From positions 1 through 59,720 of the forward strand of contig CALUSW010000003.1 in assembly GCA_944323535.1 (NCBI GenBank): a DNA stretch of 59,720 nt, given 5' to 3'. The DNA is from Candidatus Gastranaerophilales bacterium. Its GTDB lineage: Bacteria; Cyanobacteriota; Vampirovibrionia; Gastranaerophilales; Gastranaerophilaceae. Under the pieces are notes generated by a model that saw only the letters and a list, made by a program, of their open reading frames with translations, searched no databases and had not been told where the DNA came from. Below, one piece after another: positions 26,987 through 35,581 of the stretch; positions within the stretch are counted from its first letter, which is position 1; each line of letters begins with the position of its first letter. A program made the position numbers and the translations under genes.

Positions 26987-28021
26987 CTAAAACTGTCTCA
27001 AAAATCTAATATCATTATTAAAGAATAATCTAATATCGTTAATTGCATATTTAAGCATGGTAAGTCTTTCAACACCCATGCCGAATGCGAACCCTGTATA
27101 TATTTCAGGATCAATTCCTACATTTTTAAGCACATTTACATGAACCATACCTGACCCGAGTATTTCAAGCCAGCCTGTTCCTGAACAGGTTCGGCATCCT
27201 TTTCCGCCGCATATTATACATTGTACATCTACTTCCGCGCTCGGTTCCGTGAACGGGAAATAGCTGGCTCTGAATCTTGTCGGGCGTGCAGAACCGAAAT
27301 AAATTCTTATAAATTCGTTTAATACACCTTTTAAATCCGCAAAAGTTATATCTTTATCCACAAGTAAACCTTCTATCTGGTGGAATAAATTATTCTTTCT
27401 GGCGCTTACTGATTCACATCTGTATACTCTGCCCGGTGAAATTACCCTGACAGGAGGATTTTGGGTAAGCATTTGTCTTATTTGAGAGCATGATGTATGA
27501 CTTCGTAAAATAACGTTTGGGGCGGTTTTTGTGTAAAAAGTATCCTGCATATCTTTTGCCGGATGCTCTTTCGGGAAGTTTAACATATCAAAATTATAAT
27601 ATTCTGTTTCAACTTCCGGACTGTTTTCCGGTTTTACTACCGAAAATCCCATTCCCTGAAATATTTCGACAATTTCGTTTACCGTTTGTGTCAGCGGATG
27701 AATTTTACCTTGAGGTCTGAAATCGGAAGGCAGCGTAATATCAATTCTTTCTTCTTCTAATTTTTTATTTAATTCTATTTTATAAAGTTCTTCGCTTTTT
27801 TCTGACAATAACAGTTCAAGCTGATTAGAAACATTATTTGCAAATGCGCCTACTGTTCTTTTTTCTTCATCAGTCAAATCTTTTAAATTCTTTTTTATTG
27901 AATTTAATTCACCTTTTCTGCTCAAATACTTAAGTCTGATTTCATCGAGTTCGAGAACAGATTTAGCATTTTTTATATCATCTGATGCATTTTTTAAAAT
28001 AAGTTCTAATTTTTCTTTCAT
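26987..28021 (-). CDS. pheS: phenylalanyl-tRNA synthetase alpha subunit
   Basis: The catalytic subunit of the alpha2beta2 PheRS, which charges tRNA-Phe. Starting at ATG 28021, preceded by TGAGGC, gives 344 residues; an upstream frame to 28075 adds a head not seen in the family. The N-terminal tRNA-binding coiled coil (about 1-85) is followed by the class II core: [26 protein letters not shown] (motif 2 region), [12 protein letters not shown], and [15 protein letters not shown] then [15 protein letters not shown] (motif 3). [15 protein letters not shown] insertion is typical. pheT is not in the window. It opens a seven-gene minus-strand operon. Confidence 0.95.
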   Translation of the reverse strand: MKEKLELILKNASDDIKNAKSVLELDEIRLKYLSRKGELNSIKKNLKDLTDEEKRTVGAFANNVSNQLELLLSEKSEELYKIELNKKLEEERIDITLPSDFRPQGKIHPLTQTVNEIVEIFQGMGFSVVKPENSPEVETEYYNFDMLNFPKEHPAKDMQDTFYTKTAPNVILRSHTSCSQIRQMLTQNPPVRVISPGRVYRCESVSARKNNLFHQIEGLLVDKDITFADLKGVLNEFIRIYFGSARPTRFRASYFPFTEPSAEVDVQCIICGGKGCRTCSGTGWLEILGSGMVHVNVLKNVGIDPEIYTGFAFGMGVERLTMLKYAINDIRLFFNNDIRFLRQF

Positions 28022-28132
28022 ATATGCCTCATTTATTATATTTTTATTAAAATTATAGGACAAATAAAATAGCATGTCATTTAATTTTTAAAGCAGGTCT
28101 TATACAATTTATGTTATAATTTTATAAAATTC

Positions 28133-28237
28133 AGTGTCGTATTAAAGTGAAAATTTGACATTTTTGCATTAATTTACACCTCTTCAATAAGTCATTTTTA
28201 CAAAATCCGGCATTATTGTAAAATTCAGTTCGGACAA
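28133..28237 (-). repeat. dispersed repeat R1, diverged copy
   Basis: On the minus strand this begins TGTCCGAAC and ends TTTTCACTTTAATACGACACT, as in the 19.2 and 33.6 kb copies. The interior matches less well (GCCGG, then TTATTGAAGAGGTG against GTATTGAAAAGGTG). It lacks the 89-bp insertion of the 19.2 kb copy. Its head ends 20 bases before the amylase start codon, so it probably forms part of the amylase leader or promoter region. Confidence 0.65.
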
Positions 28238-28256
28238 TAGAAAGCAGGCACAATAA

Positions 28257-29786
28257 ATGTCATTTAAAAAAGCAGTTTTTCTTATAATTGCATTATGTTT
28301 TGTAAGCAATATTTCTCTGGCAGATAATGAAGAGTTGAGTTTGCGCGAAATGTTTCAAAATAACAGAGCGGTTATATACTCGTTAAATATGAGAACTTTT
28401 AATGCGGATGATAAAAACGGGAACGGAATAATAGAGTTTTCACAAGGAGAAGTTTCAGGCTCCTTTATTAATGCGATAGAAAGACTGGATGAAATAAAAT
28501 CACTGGGAATTAATACACTTCATGTTCTGCCTATTACTCCGGTAGGTAAAATAAAAGCTCTGGGAACAGCAGGTTCTTTATATGCCATGGCTGATTTTGC
28601 ATCTTTAAATATGCAGCTGTCAGATATACAAAGCGAGCTTTCGTTAAAAGATCAGGCAAGGAAATTTATAGACGAGTGCCATAAAAGAAATATAAAGGTT
28701 ATTGTAGATTTGCCAAGCTGCGGAGCATATGATTTATATATAAACAGACCTGATTTATTTGTTTTGGATGACAGCGGACTGCCTTTTGTTCCTGCAGATT
28801 GGACTGATGTCAGATTATTCAAAGTTCCTGATGATGAAACTTTATTTTCTTCCGATATTTTTATTCTGCATAAAATATTTGTAAATTATATGATTAATCT
28901 TGGTGTTGACGGAATAAGAGCTGATGTTGCAACAATTAAACCGTATTTATTCTGGAAAGAACTTATTGATTATGCAAGAAGTAAAAAAGAAGATTTTCTG
29001 TTTTTAGCTGAGGCTTCTGAAAGCTGGACTCAGCCGGCTTCTGAAAAAGCATATTTTACCGATTACAAAAAACTTCTTGAAGCAGGATTTGACGGATACT
29101 ACGGAGATTATTTTGAATTAAAAAACTGGAAAACAATGGAAGAATTGGAAAACTCCGTTCAGGACAGACAGAAAGTGTTAAAAAAATACAAAGATAAAAA
29201 ATCTGTAATCGGCAGTTTTGAAACACATGATGAAGTCAGTCCTCTTATAATAGGCGGTGAAAATTTTTCTAAAATAATTATATGGTTAAATGCAACATTA
29301 CCTCTAAATCCTTATTATGTTGATGGTTTCCTTCAGGCTGATGACTATATTTACGGCTATTCTAATAAAAGAGCCTCTGAAACATATACTGATGATGAAT
29401 ATTATTATGTTCATCAAGGGCAGATAGATATATTTAATTTTTCAAGACGTCCGGGTTCTGACAGTACAATTTTGATTGAAGAGCAAAAGAATGCCATGAA
29501 TTTAAGAAATAAATATATTGATGTTATTGCTGACGGCAGTTTTATTCCGCTTTCTTCCGATAATGAGAAAATATTTGCTTATCAACGAACATATAATAAA
29601 AAATCGGTTGTTGTTATTATAAACAGAAATCTTGTTAATACTGAAGATGTCAGTGTAAAAATAAAAAATATAAAGAAAAAATCAAAGATTACATTTATAA
29701 AAGATATAGATGACAGAAAGCTTGATAAATCAATACTTAGTGCGAAATTAAAGCCTGCCGGGATAATTGTTTTTACAATTGAATAG
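28257..29786 (+). CDS. secreted alpha-amylase family (GH13) glycoside hydrolase
   Basis: A 509-residue GH13-fold enzyme with a signal peptide (about 1-22, ending SLADNEE). The (beta/alpha)8 barrel motifs are present: INTLHVLPITPVG, VIVDLPSCG, the nucleophile in GVDGIRADVA (Asp223), the acid/base in FLAEASES (Glu252), and SFETHDEVSP (His324-Asp325). A C-terminal beta domain follows (about 430-509). The substrate is probably starch- or glycogen-like alpha-glucan, cleaved in the periplasm or outside. The second conserved histidine region reads DLPSCG rather than DxxxNH, so activity on standard starch is not assured. It may feed the sugar transporter parts at 9 and 19.4 kb. Confidence 0.88.
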   Translation: MSFKKAVFLIIALCFVSNISLADNEELSLREMFQNNRAVIYSLNMRTFNADDKNGNGIIEFSQGEVSGSFINAIERLDEIKSLGINTLHVLPITPVGKIKALGTAGSLYAMADFASLNMQLSDIQSELSLKDQARKFIDECHKRNIKVIVDLPSCGAYDLYINRPDLFVLDDSGLPFVPADWTDVRLFKVPDDETLFSSDIFILHKIFVNYMINLGVDGIRADVATIKPYLFWKELIDYARSKKEDFLFLAEASESWTQPASEKAYFTDYKKLLEAGFDGYYGDYFELKNWKTMEELENSVQDRQKVLKKYKDKKSVIGSFETHDEVSPLIIGGENFSKIIIWLNATLPLNPYYVDGFLQADDYIYGYSNKRASETYTDDEYYYVHQGQIDIFNFSRRPGSDSTILIEEQKNAMNLRNKYIDVIADGSFIPLSSDNEKIFAYQRTYNKKSVVVIINRNLVNTEDVSVKIKNIKKKSKITFIKDIDDRKLDKSILSAKLKPAGIIVFTIE

Positions 29787-29838
29787 CACAAAGAATGTAC
29801 TGTATAAAGAATTTTCTGAAAAATTTTTGTTAAAACTA

Positions 29839-29866
29839 TTGCCAAAACTTGAAATATAAGTATAAT
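29839..29866 (+). promoter_or_regulatory. sigma-70-type promoter of the HU gene
   Basis: TTGCCA at 29839-29844, a 16-base spacer, then TATAAT at 29861-29866; the start codon is 29 bases downstream with GAGGAGG in between. Confidence 0.6.
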
Positions 29867-29894
29867 AATCATTGTAATATAAGAGGAGGTTCTC

Positions 29895-30167
29895 ATGAAC
29901 AAAGAAGAATTAGTAAAAGAAGTTGCAAAAAAAGCAAAAGTTTCACAGAAAGCTGCAGCAGATGTTTTAAGTGCAACAATTGATACCGTACAAAAAACAG
30001 TTGCTAAAGGTAAAAAAGTTACATTAGTCGGCTTTGGTACTTTTGAAGCTCGTAAAAGAAAAGCAAGAACAGGCCGTAACCCTCAAACAGGTGCTGCAAT
30101 TAAAATTGCTGCAAAAACTGTTCCGGCATTTTCTGCAGGTAAGAAATTTAAAGATGCTGTAAAATAG
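29895..30167 (+). CDS. hup: HU-type histone-like DNA-binding protein
   Basis: A 90-residue nucleoid protein that bends DNA as a dimer. MNKEELVKEVAKKAKVSQKA is the dimerising helix pair, VTLVGFGTFEARKRKAR leads to the DNA-binding arm, and the arm tip GRNPQTGAAIKIAAKTVPAF carries the intercalating proline. The C-terminus (FSAGKKFKDAVK) is standard. A good promoter, a strong ribosome site (AGAGGAGG) and a terminator make this a highly expressed single-gene unit. Confidence 0.97.
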   Translation: MNKEELVKEVAKKAKVSQKAAADVLSATIDTVQKTVAKGKKVTLVGFGTFEARKRKARTGRNPQTGAAIKIAAKTVPAFSAGKKFKDAVK

Positions 30168-30184
30168 TTATCTGTTTTATATTT

Positions 30185-30213
30185 AAAAACCGGACTGATC
30201 CAGTCCGGTTTTT
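30185..30213. terminator. terminator between hup and the convergent operon
   Basis: A 13-bp perfect stem, AAAAACCGGACTG/CAGTCCGGTTTTT with a 3-base loop. It ends in T5 on the plus strand and the A run gives T5 on the minus strand, so it serves both directions. Confidence 0.92.
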
Positions 30214-30220
30214 GTTTTAT

Positions 30221-30505
30221 TTAGTTTAATGTTCGTTTACAGCAGGGACAGGTCATTGCCGTAACTTTAACTTTTGTATTGCAATATGGGCATATTTTAT
30301 ATACTTCTCCCATCCGGGGTGTAAAATTTTCTTCGGCTTCGGAAACTTTAGTTTTTATATTCTTGTATATCATATTTGCATAGTAAATAATAATTAAAAT
30401 TAATATTATTCCGATAATAAGCCACCATAATTCTTTAAGCAGAAAAAGAATTAACAGAAAAATTAAAAATGTAGTGAAGCAGCCTGAAAGTTCTATTCTA
30501 TACAT
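30221..30505 (-). CDS. small membrane protein with zinc ribbon
   Basis: 94 residues: two closely spaced hydrophobic helices (about 9-22 and 27-47), then a basic linker and a C-terminal zinc-ribbon-like site CPYC...CPCC (about 73-90, in ICPYCNTKVKVTAMTCPCCK). This suggests an inner-membrane protein with a small cytosolic metal-binding tail. The partner is unknown. It overlaps tsaB by eight bases and is the last gene of the bamA-tsaE-tsaB unit. Confidence 0.7.
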   Translation of the reverse strand: MYRIELSGCFTTFLIFLLILFLLKELWWLIIGIILILIIIYYANMIYKNIKTKVSEAEENFTPRMGEVYKICPYCNTKVKVTAMTCPCCKRTLN

Positions 30506-31175
30506 TAAGTTTGTTGCCTTTCGGAATTGTTATTGATGGTGGTTGTATATATAACGGTTTTATTTTCGCCCAGTGAAAATCATCGTTTTCTTTTTTTAAT
30601 TTATCAGTAACTATGTCAGATAAATATATACCCAGATTTTTATCATTATCTTCATATTTTTTGGCTTGTATTCCAAATTCATTAAGATAATCTGAAATAG
30701 ACAAATCCGTAATTATATACGAATTATTGCCAATATTACTCAAAATTTCATTTTTTTCCATTAACATGGGCGGAATTATTATTCTTTTTTCTTTATATTT
30801 AGAATAATATACTTTATTTTTTCTTGCATCAGTAGTTACAATAGTTTCTTTATCGGAAGAATTAATACATGAAAGTATTTGCAGAGAAGGAACTCCGACA
30901 AGTTTTAAATCAGTCTGCTGGGCAAGTACTCTTGCAATTGTAATTCCTGCTCTGATTCCTGTAAAACTACCGGGGCCTATATCTATCCCGATTGCATCCA
31001 AATCTTTAACATAAAGATGATTTTTAGAAAGTATATCCCTGATTTTAGAAATTAAAAAGGCACTGTGATAGTTTTTATCGCTGCTTTCAATTATTTCATT
31101 TGAGATAATATTTTTTTCATCTTTTAAAACTAAATAAGATTTATTGAAACAGGTATCAATAGCAAGTATTTTCAT
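30498..31175 (-). CDS. tsaB: tRNA threonylcarbamoyladenosine synthesis protein TsaB
   Basis: A component of the TsaBDE complex that adds t6A37 to ANN-decoding tRNAs. MKILAIDTCFNKSYLVLKDE is the ASKHA-type first strand, and DAIGIDIGPGSFTGIRAGIT is the diagnostic TsaB signature (about 66-85). ATG 31175 overlaps the tsaE stop (ATGA) and gives 225 residues; the longer frame from 31229 would add a basic head inside tsaE. It is coupled to tsaE, its functional partner; tsaD is not in the window. Confidence 0.93.
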   Translation of the reverse strand: MKILAIDTCFNKSYLVLKDEKNIISNEIIESSDKNYHSAFLISKIRDILSKNHLYVKDLDAIGIDIGPGSFTGIRAGITIARVLAQQTDLKLVGVPSLQILSCINSSDKETIVTTDARKNKVYYSKYKEKRIIIPPMLMEKNEILSNIGNNSYIITDLSISDYLNEFGIQAKKYEDNDKNLGIYLSDIVTDKLKKENDDFHWAKIKPLYIQPPSITIPKGNKLNV

Positions 31176-31639
31176 TGTTCTAACCTTTTTAATATATTGC
31201 CGCTTTTTTCTCCTGATGAAGTTAAACAAAATTCCCGTTTTGTATCGCCCAAATAATTGATGTTAATATCAACTCTGTCAAAAGGGAGACTGTTCTGTGA
31301 AAATTCTGCCCATTCAACAAATGTTACAAATTTACCTTCGGAATATTCCTCCATTTCATTTATAATAGATTTAATACCTTCTTTTTCAAGTCTGTATAAA
31401 TCAAAGTGGTATACCGGAATTCTGCCGCTTTTATATTCATTTAAAATAACGAAACTCGGACTGGTAACTTTTTCTTTTATTCCCAGATATTTGCAAACAA
31501 ATTTTGTAAAGGTTGTTTTACCTGCGCCTACATTTCCAATAAGACTTATAAAAGCTCCGTTTTCTGAAATTATATCTGCGAGGTTTTCAGCCAGTTTTTC
31601 AGTATCAGCCAGATTATTACATATAAATTTCATCTGCAT
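31172..31639 (-). CDS. tsaE: tRNA threonylcarbamoyladenosine synthesis ATPase TsaE
   Basis: A 155-residue P-loop ATPase needed for t6A formation with TsaB and TsaD. Walker A is ISLIGNVGAGKTTFTKFVCK (about 33-52), followed by VTSPSFVILNEYKSGRIPVYHFDLYRL (seen as SPSFVILNEY and HFDLYRLE) and VEWAEF, all typical of the family. A second start two codons in (MKFICNN) is possible. Its start overlaps the bamA stop (TGATG). Confidence 0.94.
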   Translation of the reverse strand: MQMKFICNNLADTEKLAENLADIISENGAFISLIGNVGAGKTTFTKFVCKYLGIKEKVTSPSFVILNEYKSGRIPVYHFDLYRLEKEGIKSIINEMEEYSEGKFVTFVEWAEFSQNSLPFDRVDININYLGDTKREFCLTSSGEKSGNILKRLEQ

Positions 31640-33504
31640 CAGAAAATATCTCCAACTCCGAAGGAGAATGCACCGCGTCTGTTTCCTTCTCCTACATTTG
31701 TGAACGGAATACCATAATCTATTGATAAAGGACCAACTCCGGGGATAAATAATTTGATACCGACACCGCCTGCTATACCGTATTCTGGTCTGTTATACAG
31801 CTGGTTTGTAATAGAACCGTTAAATAATTGACCTGCATCAATAAATACGGAGAATTTAATATTATCCAGGAATTTAGCTTTTTCTATTCTGTCAAGGAAG
31901 AAAAACGGTGTTGTTAATTCCGCACTTGCCATCATAAATCCTTCGCCGGTACCTATGGTACTCATTCTGTAACCTCTTACAGTATAAGGACCGCCTAAGC
32001 TGTATGCCATAACTTCAGGCATATCGCCGTGAATTTTTCCGGCTGCTCTTGCCATTAAAGAGAATGAAGACTTTTTCATAACCGGGAAGTAGCGCTTTAT
32101 ACCTGCAGACAATGTTCCATGTGTAAAATCCAGATCTGTAATATTTATATTTTCATTGAATCTTAAAGTTGCAAGCACCCCGCTTCTGGGATTTAAAACA
32201 TTATCTCTTGTATCATATACAAGACTTGGTCCAAGTGTTATATATGTGCCGCCCTGTAATTGTTTTGAACGTTCAGAAATAGGTATATTGTGCTGTTCAT
32301 ATAACTGCGAAATTTTATTGAAATCACCTTCTTTTACTTTTATATATTCTCCGCCTAATTTAATAGAACCCATAAGATTTTTATATGTTTTAAAAGGTCT
32401 TGATAATACCACTTCAGCACCATAACGCTGTTCTATTGCTAACGGCACCTGATAGCTTCCGAAATCACGTCCGAAGGCTTTAACTAACAGAGCATTATCT
32501 GTTCCTCTCAATCTTGGTTCAAAGAAACTGACTTCTGCCTGCAAATTAGCATGATCTATTGTAGAACTGTCAGACATAATTACACCGGTACCGGCCATAA
32601 AGTTAATACCAACTCTTTGCCCGTTTCCTAAAAAGTTATTTTCAACAAAACCGGCTTGTCCGAATAAACCTGTAGCTGTATCAACACCTCCGCCCAGAGA
32701 TATTGTACCGGTTCTTTGTTCTTCAAGTATTATTGTAACATCATATAAGTTGGGATTGTCTGCACATCTTTCTATTGAACGGTTAACATCTTTAAATGCC
32801 TGAGTAGAATAAAGACGCATCAAATCTTCTTTTAATGTATTTTCATTATAAACACTTCCCGGGGTTGATAAGATATTACGTTCAATAACAAAATCTTTTG
32901 TTTTTTTATTTCCTTCAAAAGCAATAGAATTAATTATTCCTTCTTCCATTTCTATATTGACGCATCCGTCAGGATCGTCGGTTACATTTGATACTCTTGC
33001 CAGAACATAACCTTTGGAGGCATACAAATCTTCAATATTTGCAACGGCATCTCCCAGTGTTTTTAAGTTTTGCGGCTGTCCTTCAAGAGGGTTTAATATA
33101 CTTAATATTTCTCCGGTAGAAACAACTGTATTACCGGAAATTACAAAACTTGTTACCGGAATATTTTCTTCAAGATAAATTCGTAATGTCAATGAGTCAG
33201 AATCTGTCGGGATAGGAATGGCTTTCATTTTTTCCGAAAAATATCCTGTTTTATATATGGCTTTAAGATTCTGCTGTACAAGTTCCTTACTGTAAATATC
33301 ACCGATTTGCATATTCATAACTTTTACAATATCGGAGTCATTTATTAAATGGTTTCCTTCAAATTCTATTTTTGTAATCTTGGAACTGTCAGAAATATCT
33401 GTTGTGATATCATCTTCTACAGCCAAAACGGTTGCATGGATTTGAAAAAATACCATACAAAAAAATAAGACACCCGTGTATAACTGCTTATATATACCTT
33501 TCAT
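31639..33504 (-). CDS. bamA: outer membrane protein assembly factor BamA (Omp85)
   Basis: Inserts beta-barrel proteins into the outer membrane. Starting at ATG 33504 (GGAAGAG upstream) gives 621 residues with a signal peptide (about 1-27). The frame runs up to 33588 inside an R1 repeat, which cannot be the real start. Three POTRA domains follow (about 40-270; SKITKIEFEGNHLINDSDIV, NIPVTSFVISGNTVVSTGEI, NSIAFEGNKKTKDFVIERNI), then a 16-strand barrel with the conserved PYTVRGYRMSTIG (VRGY) loop and a final strand ending in Phe (GVGDIF). Three POTRAs match the cyanobacterial-lineage type rather than the five of E. coli. It proves a diderm envelope. Confidence 0.93.
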   Translation of the reverse strand: MKGIYKQLYTGVLFFCMVFFQIHATVLAVEDDITTDISDSSKITKIEFEGNHLINDSDIVKVMNMQIGDIYSKELVQQNLKAIYKTGYFSEKMKAIPIPTDSDSLTLRIYLEENIPVTSFVISGNTVVSTGEILSILNPLEGQPQNLKTLGDAVANIEDLYASKGYVLARVSNVTDDPDGCVNIEMEEGIINSIAFEGNKKTKDFVIERNILSTPGSVYNENTLKEDLMRLYSTQAFKDVNRSIERCADNPNLYDVTIILEEQRTGTISLGGGVDTATGLFGQAGFVENNFLGNGQRVGINFMAGTGVIMSDSSTIDHANLQAEVSFFEPRLRGTDNALLVKAFGRDFGSYQVPLAIEQRYGAEVVLSRPFKTYKNLMGSIKLGGEYIKVKEGDFNKISQLYEQHNIPISERSKQLQGGTYITLGPSLVYDTRDNVLNPRSGVLATLRFNENINITDLDFTHGTLSAGIKRYFPVMKKSSFSLMARAAGKIHGDMPEVMAYSLGGPYTVRGYRMSTIGTGEGFMMASAELTTPFFFLDRIEKAKFLDNIKFSVFIDAGQLFNGSITNQLYNRPEYGIAGGVGIKLFIPGVGPLSIDYGIPFTNVGEGNRRGAFSFGVGDIF

Positions 33505-33577
33505 TATCTCTTCCAAGATTAACTCATTTAAAATTATATCATATATAAAAAAATTTTTTAGTACGTATAAAAAAGTA

Positions 33578-33700
33578 TGTCCGAACAAAATTTCACGATA
33601 AGCCGGCGGCGTGAGTGAAATTTTGAGAGCGGCGTATTGAAAAGGTGAGTATTAAAGTGGAAATGTTGAATTTTCACTTTAATACGATACTAGATTATAT
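33578..33700 (+). repeat. dispersed repeat R1, short copy
   Basis: 123 bases, TGTCCGAAC... to ...ACTAGATTATAT. Two perfect inverted repeats are present: AAAATTTCAC at 33587-33596 with GTGAAATTTT at 33615-33624, and GTATTAAAGTG at 33649-33659 with CACTTTAATAC at 33675-33685. It lies between bamA and the upstream minus-strand gene, in the likely bamA promoter region. Confidence 0.8.
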
Positions 33701-33733
33701 TAAACAATATATCAAAAGCCTGTTTTTAATACA

Positions 33734-33761
33734 AAAAGAGGAAACATCTGTTTCCTCTTTT
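33734..33761 (-). terminator. terminator after the coiled-coil gene (copy 2)
   Basis: Perfect 13-bp stem AAAAGAGGAAACA/TGTTTCCTCTTTT with a 2-base tip (in practice a 4-base loop). On the minus strand it is followed by TTTTT, 26 bases past the stop of the gene ending at 33788. Confidence 0.88.
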
Positions 33762-33787
33762 GTTGTATATAAAAATCAAATTAGATA

Positions 33788-34228
33788 TTAACCGACACCG
33801 TTGAATTTCGGGGTAGCTCTGTCTATAGCACTTCCTTCTGCTTCTTCTACTGCTTCCAGTTGTTTTTGGAGGGTAGTAACCATAGTATCAAGCCTTTTAA
33901 CTTCCATTTCTATGGCATTTTCTTTGACGGAGACCTGGTAAATTTCTCTGTTAATCTGGTCAACTTCAGCTTCAAATTCAGCCTGTTTTTGGTTAATAGA
34001 AGCATTTATGGTGTCTCTCATTCCTGAATCTGCACTTGCCAAATCTGCATATAAGGCTGCGAGTTCATTTGATTGAGAAGCATTCATACTGGTTAATTGC
34101 TGCTGCAGACTCAGAGTCTGGGTAGCCAGAGCATATTGCTCATTGGATCTTTGTGTCTGTTGCAATTGTGCATTGTTGAGCTGTCCGTCAAGTACTAATT
34201 TTCTTTGTGCAAATAATGCGTAACCCAT
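33788..34228 (-). CDS. coiled-coil protein with conserved MGYALFA/ATPK-NGVG termini (copy 2)
   Basis: 146 residues, paralogue of the 22078 product. The N-terminus MGYALFAQRKL and C-terminus QLEAVEEAEGSAIDRATPKF-NGVG match it nearly residue for residue. The Gln-rich helical middle (QTLSLQQQLTSMNASQSNEL, and QKQAEFEAEVDQINREIYQV) is different. No signal peptide and no cysteines. The shape, with long helices between fixed ends, suits a secreted or filament-forming subunit, though no secretion genes are nearby. It is a monocistronic unit closed by its own terminator. Confidence 0.75.
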   Translation of the reverse strand: MGYALFAQRKLVLDGQLNNAQLQQTQRSNEQYALATQTLSLQQQLTSMNASQSNELAALYADLASADSGMRDTINASINQKQAEFEAEVDQINREIYQVSVKENAIEMEVKRLDTMVTTLQKQLEAVEEAEGSAIDRATPKFNGVG

Positions 34229-34317
34229 CTTAATTTCCCCGGTCTTTTTCTCTTATATACATGAAAACTTTTCGTTTTTAATTCATGACTTTTTGAAAAA
34301 AGTTTGTTACAATTTTG

Positions 34318-35172
34318 TTACAAATCTAAACTAAACAATAATTTATTATATTTGATACACTGCGAACATAGGGGAGTTTCAAGATAGCTTTTAGTTGAAT
34401 AGTCATTTAAATCAGAACCGCATTTACCTCTGTTATCACTGGAAAGAAGCGGGCATGTAAAAATACCGTTAATTGTTAATGTTCTGCTTTTACCGCAGTC
34501 AGTATTTAATGAACTGAAATCGGTATCTTCTTGCATTTCATATTGCTTTGACTTATCGAGCAGCGGTATAATTTTGAAATTAATATCAGAGGTTTCAAAT
34601 CCGATTGAAGTACACAGTGCTGTAAAATTCTCTTTTATTTCTTCTTCAGAAAGTGATTTGTAATTTACAATTGCAAGTATAGGATTAAAATCGTATTTTA
34701 TTAAACTTTGAATTGCGTGTACTGCCTTTCTGTATGAGCCTCTTCCTCTTATTAAATCGTTTTCTTTTTCATTCCAATCATCTATACTAATCATAAAAAT
34801 AATTTCATTGCCTATATTGTTTTCTTCTTCTACTTTTCTAAGAAATCTGGCTTTTTTGTCATTTATATTTAATGCGTTTGTATGTATTACAACTGAACTG
34901 TATTTTAAACATAATCTTAAAATATGATTAAAATCCGGATGAAGCATTGGTTCTGCTCCGGTCAAATGTATATATTTTAACTCTTTTTTATTTATTACTG
35001 TCAGCGTCTGTTTTATTTTTTCTATAGGAATATAATCTTTTATTTTTCTATCTTTGAAATCTATATAACAATGTTTACATCTTAGATTACAATTTTGCAG
35101 TGTCATTTCTATAAATAATGATTCTAGCTTTTGCATATTAATGCATGGTGCTTTAATAATAGTTCTGTTCAT
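34318..35172 (-). CDS. radical SAM protein with C-terminal cysteine cluster
   Basis: 284 residues. The 4Fe-4S/SAM motif is CNLRCKHC (about 28-35, C-x3-C-x2-C), followed by the SAM-binding LTGAEPMLHPDF. The C-terminal third carries five more cysteines (CGKSRTL, TCPLLSS, KCGSD, LCSQC), consistent with a SPASM- or twitch-like auxiliary cluster. This architecture is common in peptide-modifying and tRNA-modifying enzymes, but the substrate is not evident and no precursor peptide is obvious beside it. GAGG precedes the ATG. A 57-residue unknown protein is encoded divergently upstream. Confidence 0.82.
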   Translation of the reverse strand: MNRTIIKAPCINMQKLESLFIEMTLQNCNLRCKHCYIDFKDRKIKDYIPIEKIKQTLTVINKKELKYIHLTGAEPMLHPDFNHILRLCLKYSSVVIHTNALNINDKKARFLRKVEEENNIGNEIIFMISIDDWNEKENDLIRGRGSYRKAVHAIQSLIKYDFNPILAIVNYKSLSEEEIKENFTALCTSIGFETSDINFKIIPLLDKSKQYEMQEDTDFSSLNTDCGKSRTLTINGIFTCPLLSSDNRGKCGSDLNDYSTKSYLETPLCSQCIKYNKLLFSLDL

Positions 35173-35341
35173 TTTATAATCCTCTTTTCTAATCAGGTAT
35201 AATAATTTGTAGCATTTAAAATTTACGGATTGTATTAGACAGTAGTATATAATCTTAATAAGAATTTTTAATTCAAAAACAGTATTCTTCTAAAGTTTTA
35301 TATTTTTTTTTCGATTTCCTTTTTGTTCAAAGGAGGAAAAT

Positions 35342-35515
35342 ATGGCAAAAATTATTGAAAATTTAAACGGCAGAAGAATTATCAGACTAAACTCAAATGA
35401 TATTATTAATATAGTTCGGGAATATCAGAATATTACATCAGGTCTTTTTGATTATAATGCTATAAGACAAAAACTGGATATAACAGATTTATATTTACCT
35501 GAAGATATAAATTAA
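35342..35515 (+). CDS. 57-residue small protein, unknown
   Basis: A short but convincing gene. A perfect AAAGGAGG lies just before ATG 35342 and the frame runs 57 codons to TAA. The product starts MAKIIENLNGRRIIRLNSND and continues IINIVREYQNI, ending DLYLPEDIN. It is charged, with mixed alpha/beta character, and has no signal or membrane segment. It reads like a small regulatory or antitoxin-type protein, but no partner toxin is adjacent. It lies between a divergent radical SAM gene and a thioredoxin-like gene. Confidence 0.65.
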   Translation: MAKIIENLNGRRIIRLNSNDIINIVREYQNITSGLFDYNAIRQKLDITDLYLPEDIN

Positions 35516-35581
35516 GAATATGCCTGATTAGACAATTTAGTTTATACTAACTTATTGTAATGTTTATTCAGAGGAGGAAAC

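Noticed and set aside
33505-33588. An upstream extension of bamA to 33588
   Set aside because: It would start inside the R1 repeat and place a 28-residue head before a perfect signal peptide that begins at 33504.
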